Assembly: GCA_937896305.1 (NCBI GenBank)
Contig: CALBND010000156.1
Location: 1-7,363 of the forward strand
Reading direction: 5' to 3'
Length of the DNA stretch: 7,363 nt
From: an uncultured Actinomycetes bacterium
GTDB taxonomy: Bacteria; Actinomycetota; Actinomycetes; S36-B12; UBA5976
This document shows positions 1-7,023 of the stretch, piece after piece (positions within the stretch are counted from its first letter, which is position 1; the number at the start of each line of letters is the position of its first letter). The notes beneath the pieces are model-generated. The model was not told the DNA's origin and searched no databases. It saw only the letters and a list, made by a program, of their open reading frames with translations. The position numbers and the translations under genes are program-made.

Positions 1-685
1 TTGCCACTTCATGAGGATCTCCATGAGCTAATGCTTTTAAGAGTTCTAAAGATATTTCGGGAAGACCAAGATCAATGTTGCGATTTAAATGATCAAATTC
101 TGCATAAACTTCTGGAGTAGATAATCCATCATCATTAGTGGCAATGACCCAATGTAAAGAATTTCGATGCAAAATTGGTGTTAATTCTTCGCCTCGATTT
201 AAACCCATTGCCGTATTGCCGTGTAGTAAAAATGCCACATCAGAACCTACCTTGGCAGCTATTGCATTTAGTTCATCAATTGTTAAATGAAATTCCCATA
301 AATGATTAATGCCAATAATTGTTGCAGCAGCATCAGCACTCCCACCAGCCATACCACCGGCAACTGGAATGTCTTTGTCAATGTGAATTCTGGCATAAAT
401 TGGTTGGGATACATGTTTTGCAAATTCTCTTAAAGCTTTTGCTACTAGGTTTTCTTTGTTGGTAGGAACTTTATGAGCTTGACTTCCACCTACTGTTATT
501 TCTTCGGCTCCTGGTTTAACTTTGCTAATTGTTATTTCGTCATAAATAGAAACTGCATGAAAAACTGTGGCTAGTTTATGAAAACCATCATCGCCTAGAG
601 AGGAAACTTTTAAAGAAAGATTTATTTTTGCTGGCACTCTAATCGTGCAGTGCTTGGGTGCAATTTCTTGAATATTGGCTGTCAT
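1..685 (-). CDS. ispE: 4-diphosphocytidyl-2-C-methyl-D-erythritol kinase (IspE), C-terminus cut by window edge
   Basis: Cytoplasmic GHMP-family kinase that phosphorylates the 2-hydroxyl of CDP-methylerythritol using ATP, in the MEP pathway to isoprenoid precursors. I translated it from the ATG at 685-683; 228 codons are visible and the frame stays open to base 1, so about 70-90 residues of a usual protein of about 300 are missing. The N-terminal PAKINL motif (residues 18-23) carries the likely catalytic Lys20. GFHKLATVF (34-42) matches the family's substrate-side segment. IPVAGGMAGGSADAAA (106-121) is the glycine-rich ATP loop in its actinobacterial form, and VGSDVAF (146-152) contains the expected catalytic Asp149. 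The start overlaps the rsmA stop as ATGA (685-682), so translation is probably coupled. The only Shine-Dalgarno-like bases are an AGG two bases from the ATG. Last visible gene of the five-gene block; rsmA-ispE adjacency is common in bacteria. Confidence 0.95.
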   Translation of the reverse strand, partial: MTANIQEIAPKHCTIRVPAKINLSLKVSSLGDDGFHKLATVFHAVSIYDEITISKVKPGAEEITVGGSQAHKVPTNKENLVAKALREFAKHVSQPIYARIHIDKDIPVAGGMAGGSADAAATIIGINHLWEFHLTIDELNAIAAKVGSDVAFLLHGNTAMGLNRGEELTPILHRNSLHWVIATNDDGLSTPEVYAEFDHLNRNIDLGLPEISLELLKALAHGDPHEVA

Positions 686-1557
686 AACCTATTTGATTTC
701 ATGGTGATGCCACTTGTTTTCATGGCATTAGTTAATCGCACATAGTCAGCAACCTGTAAAGCTTCCCCACGAAGTTGTGGGTCAATGTTGGCACTTTTTA
801 GTATTTCTGACGCTTTTTCAGATCCACCACACATTGCACTCAAACAAGAACGAAGCATTTTTCTTCTCTGACTAAAGGATGCATCAATGACTGCAAATAG
901 ATCTTGTCTCATTGATTCATCGATATTACTTTTTCTTTTAAAACTTACTAAATCAGAATCAACATTTGGCACTGGCCAAAAGACATTACGAGAAACTTGA
1001 CCTGCAATAGAAACATCGGCATACCACTGTAATTTCACACTTGGGGAACCATATGTTCTAGATCCAGCTTTTGCAGCGAGGCGATCAGCAACTTCTGATT
1101 GCACCATCACTAAATAATTTTTGATACTTGGAAAATGTTCTAAAATATGTAATATCACTGGAACCGATACGTTATAAGGCAAATTTGCTACCAAAGTATC
1201 TGGCGCAGATGCTAAATCATTTGGTAAAAGATTCATGGCATCTTTATTTACAACTTGTAATTGTTCTTTCTTAAAACCTTTATCTGCCACAGTATTGGGC
1301 AGGATTTCTGCTAAACGATTATCGATTTCTACTGCAACTACTTTGGCACCTGCTGCAAGTAAGGCAAGTGTTAAAGATCCTAATCCTGGACCGATTTCAA
1401 GCACCACAGACTCAGTATTTGTGCCTGAAACTCGCACGATTTTTTCAACAGTATTTTGATCAATCACGAAGTTTTGACCTAGTTTTTTAGTTGGTTTTAG
1501 GTTGAGTTTTGCTGCTAGTTCTCTTATTTCTGAGGCATTAAGAAGTTGGTTTGTCAT
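682..1557 (-). CDS. rsmA: 16S rRNA (adenine1518-N6/adenine1519-N6)-dimethyltransferase RsmA (KsgA)
   Basis: SAM-dependent enzyme that dimethylates the two adjacent adenines in the 3' terminal hairpin of 16S rRNA late in 30S subunit assembly; its loss gives kasugamycin resistance in known bacteria. The 291-residue protein has the usual family length. Visible motifs are KKLGQNFVID (24-33), EIGPGLGSLT (54-63, SAM-binding loop), the acidic VEID (76-79), KDAM (105-108), the catalytic-site motif NLPYNVS (125-131, the family's NLPYNIS) and FWPVPNVDS (193-201). The C-terminal RRKMLR segment fits the RNA-binding helical domain. The ATG at 1557-1555 overlaps the tatD stop as ATGA; GGAAAG lies five bases upstream and may serve as a weak ribosome binding site. 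In many actinobacteria rpfB lies between tatD and this gene; here there is no room for it. Confidence 0.97.
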   Translation of the reverse strand: MTNQLLNASEIRELAAKLNLKPTKKLGQNFVIDQNTVEKIVRVSGTNTESVVLEIGPGLGSLTLALLAAGAKVVAVEIDNRLAEILPNTVADKGFKKEQLQVVNKDAMNLLPNDLASAPDTLVANLPYNVSVPVILHILEHFPSIKNYLVMVQSEVADRLAAKAGSRTYGSPSVKLQWYADVSIAGQVSRNVFWPVPNVDSDLVSFKRKSNIDESMRQDLFAVIDASFSQRRKMLRSCLSAMCGGSEKASEILKSANIDPQLRGEALQVADYVRLTNAMKTSGITMKSNRL

Positions 1558-2450
1558 TCAAACTTTCCGAATAGTCTGATCGCATTTTCTCTGGTGGCAT
1601 TGGTTATGGTTTCTAAATCAACATTCATTTCTTTGGCCATAACTTCCAAGGTTAAAGGAATCATGTATGAAGCATTTGGTGATCCACGAAATGGCATTGG
1701 AGTTAAGAAGGGAGAATCGGTTTCAACTAAAACATTTGTTAAGGGCGTAACTTTAAGGGCATCTCTTAAGTTTTGAGCATTCTTAAAAGTACAAGTACCA
1801 GCAAAAGATAGAACCCAATTTCTTTTTACTATTTCTTGCGCAAATTCAGCATCCCCTGAAAAACAATGAAAAATAACCATGTTTGCTTTTTCGTCATCTA
1901 AAATTCTTAAGGCATCTTCATGAGCGTCTCGATCGTGAACCATGACTGGCTTGTTAACACTGTTTGCAATTTGAATATGTTTTCTAAAAGATTTTTCTTG
2001 AAACTCTCGTCCCTCATCCCCTGTTCTAAAGAAATCAACACCGGTTTCACCAATTGCTCTTACAACTTCTTCTTGGGCTAAAAGCGCAATTTCAGCAATT
2101 GCTTCATCAAGTGCACTTTCCCCTTTTTCTAAAGCAATGACTGGTGCTTCATTGGGATGAATTGCTACCGCTGCATTTATTTGTTTAAATTCTTTCGCAG
2201 TTTTGACTGCCCATTTAGAACTAGCAACATCAACGCCTACTTGCACAATTCCAGTTATGCCAACTGAGGCAGCTTTTGCTAAAGCATCTTCCACACTTAT
2301 CCAAATGTCATTATCTTCTATATCTAAATGGCAATGAGCATCGATTGTGGTTTGATTAAGTTTTTCAGGTAGCGGTGGATATTCCCGCTTTTTAGTATTT
2401 GTCACACCAAAATCTTTGCGGGCACGTAATTCTTCTTTTTTATTGTTCAT
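1554..2450 (-). CDS. tatD: TatD-family metal-dependent hydrolase / DNase
   Basis: Metal-dependent amidohydrolase-superfamily protein. Characterised TatD proteins act as 3'-5' exonucleases on DNA or RNA, and D-aminoacyl-tRNA deacylase activity has also been reported; the substrate here is unknown. Numbered from the ATG at 2450, metal ligands are visible as HCH in IDAHCHLD (His39, His41), Glu135 in AIGETGVD, His172 in MVHDRDA, His195 in FHCFSGD and Asp245 in ETDSPFLTP. All expected ligands are intact. About 35 residues precede the barrel, including a PPLPE segment typical of actinobacterial members. A TTG at 2456 is an alternative in-frame start adding two residues. Neither start has a clear Shine-Dalgarno sequence, and both lie inside the end of metG (stop 2442-2440), so the gene probably depends on translational coupling. 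I preferred ATG over TTG. The stop overlaps the rsmA start. Confidence 0.94.
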   Translation of the reverse strand: MNNKKEELRARKDFGVTNTKKREYPPLPEKLNQTTIDAHCHLDIEDNDIWISVEDALAKAASVGITGIVQVGVDVASSKWAVKTAKEFKQINAAVAIHPNEAPVIALEKGESALDEAIAEIALLAQEEVVRAIGETGVDFFRTGDEGREFQEKSFRKHIQIANSVNKPVMVHDRDAHEDALRILDDEKANMVIFHCFSGDAEFAQEIVKRNWVLSFAGTCTFKNAQNLRDALKVTPLTNVLVETDSPFLTPMPFRGSPNASYMIPLTLEVMAKEMNVDLETITNATRENAIRLFGKFE

Positions 2451-4029
2451 CTTCAACTAGTCGAGGAAAAATCGCCTCGCCTTTTATTACTTTGCTACCG
2501 GCAGGTAGTTGTCCCCAATTGCCCACGTTTTCAATTTTTTGTTTTGCGATATCACCAATTGATTCATTTGCACCTAAAATATTCCAAATCTTGGCTGTGC
2601 TCTCAGGCATGATTGGGTGATACAAGATGGCGATTGCTCTTAAAGTTTCAGCGACACAATAAAGCACGGTTGCTAATCTTTCTTTGTTTGCTTCATCTTT
2701 AGCAATTTTCCAAGGTTCTTGTTCAGTGACATAAAGATTTGCTGCCTCCACAATGCTTTTAATGGCATTAATTCCAGTTGAAAAATCAAGTTTCAAAATT
2801 GCTTCATCTGCTTCTTTGCTGGCAGATTTAATAAGCTCAACTAATACTTGATCTGCAGCAGTTAATTCACCTGGTTTGGGCACGATTGCTTCAAAATATT
2901 TTTCAATCATCGCAGCTTCTCTGGAAGCAAGGTTTCCTAAACCGTTTGCTAATTCTGCGGTATATCTAGCAGTTAAGTCTTCCCATGAAAAAGATCCATC
3001 TTGACCAAATCTGATTGCAGATAAGAAGTAATAGCGAAAAGCGTCCGCCCCAACGTAATCAACAATTTGAGAGGGTGCGATACCTGTTAATTTTGTTTTA
3101 CTCATTTTTTCGCCACCCACTAAAAGCCAGCCATGAGCAAATACACATTTAGGAACTTCTACTCCAGCAGCCATTAACATTGCTGGCCAATAAACAGCAT
3201 GGAATCTTAAAATATCTTTTCCAACAAGATTTACATCAATTGGCCAAATTCTTTTAAATAGTTTTCCTGCTTCACTATCTTCTGGTTCACCAAATCCTGC
3301 TGCAGTTAAATAGTTAAGGAGTGCATCAAACCAAACATAAACAACTTGTTTTTCATCCCAAGGCAATTTAATACCCCAAGAAACTGCTGATCTAGACATT
3401 GAAATGTCATCAAGTCCTTGTTTTAAAAACGCCATGACTTCGTTATAGGCACTTGGAGGTTGGATTGCTTCAGGGTTTTTTGTGTAATGATCAATTAAAG
3501 GTTGTTGATAGTTTTTTAATTTAAAAAACCAGTTCTTTTCACTTAACATTTCAACAGGTTTGGAATGTATTGGACAAAGCTCTTGTCCGTCTTCTTTGAT
3601 TAAATCGCCAGGTAGTTTAAATTCTTCGCAGCCCACACAATATGGACCTTCATAGCTTCCTTCATAAACTGCACCATTTTTTTTAACTAATTCCCAAAAA
3701 GCTTGTACTCCTTTAGTGTGTCTTTGTTCGGTGGTGCGAATAAAGTCATCGTTTGCAGCATTTATGGTTTTTAAAACTGGGAGCCAGGCTTCTTTAACTA
3801 ATTTATCTGCCCAAACTTTTGGTTCTACATTGTTTGCTTCTGCTGTTCGTTGCACTTTGGTGCCATGTTCATCTGTACCGGTAAGAAACCAAACATTTTC
3901 ACCCTTTTGGCGATGCCAGCGAGTTAAAACATCTCCAGCTGTTGTGGTGTAGGCGTGACCAATATGAGGAGCATCATTCACATAATAAATAGGTGTAGTT
4001 AGATAGAAAGTATTTTTATCCTTACTCAT
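2440..4029 (-). CDS. metG: methionyl-tRNA synthetase (MetRS)
   Basis: Class I aminoacyl-tRNA synthetase that charges tRNA-Met and initiator tRNA with methionine, using ATP, in the cytoplasm. The Rossmann fold opens with TPIYYVNDAPHIGHAY, carrying the HIGH signature at residues 22-25. The second signature is KMSKT at 308-312, a common variant of KMSKS. The insertion domain has one predicted zinc knuckle: Cys131 and Cys134 in CVGC, then Cys152 and His155 in CPIH. The anticodon-binding helical region includes EQEPWKIAKD. At 529 residues the protein ends after this region, with no C-terminal EMAP-II/Trbp111-like tRNA-binding domain, so it belongs to the short form. The ATG at 4029-4027 overlaps the rsmI stop as ATGA; an AGGA (4041-4038) eight bases upstream is a good Shine-Dalgarno sequence. 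Essential gene; nothing appears truncated. Confidence 0.97.
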   Translation of the reverse strand: MSKDKNTFYLTTPIYYVNDAPHIGHAYTTTAGDVLTRWHRQKGENVWFLTGTDEHGTKVQRTAEANNVEPKVWADKLVKEAWLPVLKTINAANDDFIRTTEQRHTKGVQAFWELVKKNGAVYEGSYEGPYCVGCEEFKLPGDLIKEDGQELCPIHSKPVEMLSEKNWFFKLKNYQQPLIDHYTKNPEAIQPPSAYNEVMAFLKQGLDDISMSRSAVSWGIKLPWDEKQVVYVWFDALLNYLTAAGFGEPEDSEAGKLFKRIWPIDVNLVGKDILRFHAVYWPAMLMAAGVEVPKCVFAHGWLLVGGEKMSKTKLTGIAPSQIVDYVGADAFRYYFLSAIRFGQDGSFSWEDLTARYTAELANGLGNLASREAAMIEKYFEAIVPKPGELTAADQVLVELIKSASKEADEAILKLDFSTGINAIKSIVEAANLYVTEQEPWKIAKDEANKERLATVLYCVAETLRAIAILYHPIMPESTAKIWNILGANESIGDIAKQKIENVGNWGQLPAGSKVIKGEAIFPRLVEDEQ

Positions 4030-4868
4030 GCGTCTAATCCTAGAGATGCTTGATAAAGCTCGCGCCTAGACAATCCCTGTTTAGTAGCAATTTCTTGCAC
4101 GGCGTCTTTAAAACTCATACCTTTATCAACTAATTGCTTGACTTGAGAAATTGCCACATCATCGACTTCATTTTTACTTGCTTTAGTACTTCCGCCAATT
4201 ACTAAGGTGATTTCACCTAAAACTTCCTTACTCTTAGCCCAGGCCACTAATTGACTTAAAGTTCCCCGAATTACTTCTTCATACGTTTTAGAGATTTCTC
4301 TAACCACTGCACCAGATCTTTCATCCCCCACAATTGCTTGAATATCTTCTAAGGTTTGTAAAGTTCTTCTAGGTGATTCAAATAAAACCATTGTTTTAGA
4401 GTCTGTGTTTAAGTTTTCTAATATTTCTGTTCTTTCTTTTCCTTTTCTAGCAATAAATCCTTCAAAGCTAAAACGATCTGTTGGTAAACCTGATAAAACT
4501 AAAGCTGAAATAACAGCACTTGGCCCTGGAATTATTGTGATGTCAATATTTTCTTCAATTGCTTTGTTCACTAATTTGTAGCCCGGATCACTTACTCCTG
4601 GTGTGCCAGCATCACTGATGACAACAATTCTTTGTCCTTCTTTTAACTTGGCAATTAAGTCAGGTATTTTCTTCTCTTCGTTATCTTCAAACAATGAAAT
4701 TATGGGGGCTGCTACTTCCAGGCACAGGTCAGAAAAAAGTCTTTTGGCTCTTCTGGTGTCTTCGGCAGCTATCAAATCTGCTGAGCATAATGTTTGTTTT
4801 AAGCGCTCGGATGCATCCAAAACGTTGCCTAAAGGCGTTGCCGCCAAAATTAATTGCCCGCCACTCAT
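4026..4868 (-). CDS. rsmI: 16S rRNA (cytidine1402-2'-O)-methyltransferase RsmI
   Basis: SAM-dependent methyltransferase of the tetrapyrrole-methylase fold that adds the 2'-O-methyl group to C1402 in the 16S rRNA decoding centre. From the ATG at 4868 the protein has 280 residues, the normal family length. Motifs are LILAATPLGN (6-15), AAEDTRR (34-40), SDAGTPGVSDPG (85-96), IPGPSAV (113-119), then FEGF, FESPRR and LGEITLVI further on. The C-terminus has the usual helical tail (KDAVQEIATKQGLSRRELY). The reading frame stays open upstream to a GTG at 4919, which would add 17 residues. I chose 4868 because MSGGQLILAATPLGN aligns with the start of known actinobacterial RsmI proteins and because GAAAGGA (4883-4877) lies eight bases upstream. 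First gene of the five-gene minus-strand block and divergent from the mannosyltransferase gene. Confidence 0.95.
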   Translation of the reverse strand: MSGGQLILAATPLGNVLDASERLKQTLCSADLIAAEDTRRAKRLFSDLCLEVAAPIISLFEDNEEKKIPDLIAKLKEGQRIVVISDAGTPGVSDPGYKLVNKAIEENIDITIIPGPSAVISALVLSGLPTDRFSFEGFIARKGKERTEILENLNTDSKTMVLFESPRRTLQTLEDIQAIVGDERSGAVVREISKTYEEVIRGTLSQLVAWAKSKEVLGEITLVIGGSTKASKNEVDDVAISQVKQLVDKGMSFKDAVQEIATKQGLSRRELYQASLGLDA

Positions 4869-4876
4869 ATCCTTCA

Positions 4877-4883
4877 TCCTTTC
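4877..4883 (-). promoter_or_regulatory. Shine-Dalgarno site deciding the rsmI start
   Basis: On the minus strand GAAAGGA stands eight bases before the ATG at 4868. The ATG at 4877 would overlap this site, and the GTG at 4919 has no comparable purine tract. This supports 4868 as the rsmI start and implies a 5' leader on the mRNA of the five-gene block. Confidence 0.6.
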
Positions 4884-4899
4884 AGCAACGAGTTGGCCG

Positions 4900-4905
4900 T
4901 AATCT
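4900..4905 (+). promoter_or_regulatory. candidate -10 element for the mannosyltransferase gene (leaderless)
   Basis: TAATCT matches the actinobacterial TANNNT -10 pattern and ends seven bases before the GTG at 4913, so transcription would begin at or next to the start codon. No Shine-Dalgarno sequence precedes this GTG. No good -35 hexamer is visible at the usual distance, as is often the case for leaderless actinobacterial genes. Position and pattern are seen; promoter activity is inferred. Confidence 0.4.
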
Positions 4906-4912
4906 TTCAGCC

Positions 4913-6439
4913 GTGGCACACATTGCGAAAACGCGTGAAAAAAGAACTCGCGTCAAATCGGACACCAATGAGTTAGTGGATTTGATGCCAACTCAACACT
5001 TGTTGTCTTGGATTATGACTTTTGTTGTTACTGCAATTGGGGCAATACTTAGATGGCCAAGATTAAATTTTCCTAACGCAGTTGTTTTTGATGAAACATA
5101 TTACGTTAAAGATGCTTATGCACTATTAACAAATGGTTTTGAACGTGAAGCTGTTGAAAATGCTGACACCTTGTTATTACAAGGAAGACTAGATCTTTTT
5201 CAAACACCTGGATCTTTTATCGCACACCCACCGATGGGCAAATGGGTAATTGCATTAGGTGAACATTTTTATGGTTTAAATTCTTTTGGTTGGCGAGTTG
5301 GCGTTGCAGTAATGGGCACACTTTTAGTTTTAGTTACCACCAGAGTTGCAATTAGGTTTACTCGTTCAATTTGGTTTGGTTGCCTTGCTGGTTTATTAAT
5401 AGCAATTGATGGTTTAGCAATTGTGATGAGTAGAACAGCCCTACTCGATGGCATCATGACAACTTTTATGATGATAAGTCTTTGGGCATTATTACTTGAT
5501 CGAGATTATGTTAGAAAAAGAATTTCTCGAAAACCAAAACCAAACTCTCTTTTTGGTGGTCATTTAACTTGGCATCCTTGGAGATTTGTGGCAGGTATTT
5601 TCATAGGTGCAGCAATTGCTACTAAATGGTCAGCACTTTGGTATTTAGCAATCTTTGGCCTTTTAACTTTAATTTGGAAATATTCTTTTAGAAAACTAAG
5701 AAAAGCTAGACGTCCATTCTTAGCTGTCTTGGCAGTTGATTCTTGGTGGGCAGGATTGCAATTAATAGTTCCAGCTTTTTTCGTTTATCTTGCATCTTGG
5801 ACCGGTTGGATTAGAACTAGTGATGGTTGGGGCAGAAATGCTAATGAAACTGGTTTATTTAATACTTTGAAATCATTATTGAGCTACCACGAACAAATAT
5901 GGAATTTTCATATTAATTTAACCACTACACACGCCTATCAGGCTTATGCCCTTGGTTGGCCAATACTTCTTCGCCCGACTTCTTTTTTCTATGAAGAAAA
6001 TTTGCCAAATTGTGTCACAGATAATTGTGCGATGGAAACTTTAGCCATTGGAAATCCTCTTATTTGGTGGAGTGGGGTTATTGCCTTAATTATTTTATTT
6101 GTATCTTTTCTAGTTAACAAAAACTGGCGAAGTGGAACAGTTGTTTTTCTATTCCTAGCTGGATGGGCTCCTTGGTTGTTATTTCCTGAAAGAACAATGT
6201 TTTATTTCTATTCCATTGTTTACTTACCATTTATAGTCATTGCTATTGCTTATCTGGCTCAAATTATTTATCGTAAATATAAAGATAATGAAACAAGTAG
6301 AAAAGTGTATCTATTCTTGATTACTGTATTTTTAATCGCAATTATTGTGTTATCGGTATATTTTTATCCGATATGGACCGCGGTCTCATTGCCTAAAGAT
6401 CAATGGTTAATGAGAATGTGGTTTAACAATTGGATTTAA
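4913..6439 (+). CDS. pmt: dolichyl/polyprenyl-phosphate-mannose-protein O-mannosyltransferase (GT39, PMT family)
   Basis: Multi-pass membrane glycosyltransferase that moves mannose from polyprenyl-phosphate-mannose to Ser/Thr of proteins emerging from the Sec translocon; the Mycobacterium counterpart is Rv1002c. From the GTG at 4913 it has 508 residues, close to the family norm. A short basic cytoplasmic tail (residues 5-15 rich in Lys/Arg) is followed by a first membrane segment at about 31-46. VVFDETYYVKDAYALL then carries the conserved Asp60-Glu61 of the first outer loop. Further family motifs are HPPMGKW, RTALLDGI, ATKWSALWY and GNPLIWW, with about ten hydrophobic segments in all and the typical C-terminal WLMRMWFNNWI. 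Cys367 and Cys372 lie in an outer loop and could form a disulfide. The frame is open upstream to 4694, but that part is antisense to rsmI and not family-like. The ATG at 4985 is the main alternative start (484 residues). Confidence 0.93.
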   Translation: MAHIAKTREKRTRVKSDTNELVDLMPTQHLLSWIMTFVVTAIGAILRWPRLNFPNAVVFDETYYVKDAYALLTNGFEREAVENADTLLLQGRLDLFQTPGSFIAHPPMGKWVIALGEHFYGLNSFGWRVGVAVMGTLLVLVTTRVAIRFTRSIWFGCLAGLLIAIDGLAIVMSRTALLDGIMTTFMMISLWALLLDRDYVRKRISRKPKPNSLFGGHLTWHPWRFVAGIFIGAAIATKWSALWYLAIFGLLTLIWKYSFRKLRKARRPFLAVLAVDSWWAGLQLIVPAFFVYLASWTGWIRTSDGWGRNANETGLFNTLKSLLSYHEQIWNFHINLTTTHAYQAYALGWPILLRPTSFFYEENLPNCVTDNCAMETLAIGNPLIWWSGVIALIILFVSFLVNKNWRSGTVVFLFLAGWAPWLLFPERTMFYFYSIVYLPFIVIAIAYLAQIIYRKYKDNETSRKVYLFLITVFLIAIIVLSVYFYPIWTAVSLPKDQWLMRMWFNNWI

Positions 6440-6454
6440 TTTTTAGAAAAAATT
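6438..6454. terminator. AT-only hairpin between convergent stops, possible weak bidirectional terminator
   Basis: AATTTTT (6438-6444) and AAAAATT (6448-6454) are perfect inverted repeats around the three-base loop AGA. They occupy the 14-base gap between the plus-strand mannosyltransferase stop (6437-6439) and the minus-strand stop (6456-6454). The stem is only seven A-T pairs and has no separate T tract, so a strong intrinsic terminator is doubtful. The symmetry and location are suggestive only. Confidence 0.25.
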
Positions 6455-7011
6455 TAGGCGCCTTGGGCTCTTTTGGTTTCTTCTTCAAATTCAACAACTT
6501 TGGGTTTAGGTCTTTCTTCCTCAATTCTTTCAATTGGTCTTTCATCCATTATCAAATCGCGTTCAGGATCTGTTTTCAAATAAGTTTTTTCTGAAGGATT
6601 TTTATAAATAATATAATTTTTTGGAATAGGTTTCTTCTTCATCACAACTTCTTTATTTTGCAATTGACTTTGCGCTGCAATAAAAGCTACCAAAAACCAT
6701 GTCAACAAAATACCTAGCGGAACAAAAGTCACAAATTGTGGAACGTAATTTAGATAAGAAGAAATTATGACTCCGATATTTAAAGTGAAAAGAATATAGG
6801 TAACATTTCTTCTTCTACGTGCAGCTTTTATTTTGTTGTCAATCAATACTCTTTCTTTGGTTGGAGTTAAATCACTGATTGATTTCAAAGTTTGATTGAA
6901 TCTGGCTATGGATTTTGATTCATTAGAATCGACTCTTTTGCTGGCAATAGTTGGATAAAGGACCATGCCCCAAAGGCATAAGACAATAGCAAGTAGAAAC
7001 CCCGAACCCAT
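6454..7011 (-). CDS. SepX/GlpR-like divisome membrane protein (Rv0996-type), putative
   Basis: A 185-residue membrane protein. Hydrophobic segments lie at about 3-20, 70-86 and 94-113. The first two are separated by a polar stretch containing ARFNQTL (36-42) and the run RRRR (65-68) just before the second membrane segment; the last 70 residues are highly charged and probably disordered. This layout, and the position beside a rimJ-like gene near the pmt/rsmI pair, match the actinobacterial family that includes Rv0996 and the proteins named SepX in Streptomyces and GlpR in Corynebacterium. Those are reported to act in division and to bind a gephyrin-like Glp protein. The assignment rests on topology, N-terminal style and gene order, not on a catalytic motif. 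The start is the ATG at 7011; it has no Shine-Dalgarno sequence, and a -10-like TAAACT lies six bases upstream. Convergent with pmt. Confidence 0.72.
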   Translation of the reverse strand: MGSGFLLAIVLCLWGMVLYPTIASKRVDSNESKSIARFNQTLKSISDLTPTKERVLIDNKIKAARRRRNVTYILFTLNIGVIISSYLNYVPQFVTFVPLGILLTWFLVAFIAAQSQLQNKEVVMKKKPIPKNYIIYKNPSEKTYLKTDPERDLIMDERPIERIEEERPKPKVVEFEEETKRAQGA

Positions 7012-7017
7012 GGAAAT

Positions 7018-7023
7018 AGTTTA
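7018..7023 (-). promoter_or_regulatory. candidate -10 element for the SepX/GlpR-like gene (leaderless)
   Basis: On the minus strand TAAACT fits TANNNT and is separated from the ATG at 7011 by six bases, placing a transcription start at the start codon. The only AAGGA upstream is more than 20 bases away, too far to be a ribosome binding site. A perfect TTGACA (7066-7061) also occurs, but 37 bases upstream of this hexamer, so it cannot be its -35. Inferred from pattern only. Confidence 0.4.

Noticed and set aside
1235..1776. Plus-strand open frames at 1235-1459 and 1546-1776
   Set aside because: Antisense shadows of rsmA and tatD, whose motifs are intact; no recognisable protein features of their own.
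2399..3952. Plus-strand open frames at 2399-2620 and 3716-3952
   Set aside because: Shadows opposite tatD/metG; cysteine- and serine-rich low-quality translations with no family resemblance.
4694..4912. Upstream in-frame extension of the mannosyltransferase reading frame by 73 codons
   Set aside because: It runs antisense through the well-conserved N-terminal part of rsmI and shows no PMT-like residues; the family-like N-terminus fits a start at 4913.
4869..4919. RsmI extension to a GTG start at 4919 or an ATG at 4877
   Set aside because: Known actinobacterial RsmI proteins begin at the equivalent of 4868. The Shine-Dalgarno site suits 4868 and overlaps the 4877 ATG.
4931..4953. Inverted repeat ACGCG ... 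CGCGT with a 13-base loop near the pmt/rsmI starts, as a possible operator
   Set aside because: Only five base pairs, inside the predicted pmt coding region, and not recognised as a known operator; likely chance.
5269..5457. Minus-strand open frame inside the mannosyltransferase gene
   Set aside because: Antisense to a conserved membrane-protein region, short, and without recognisable features.
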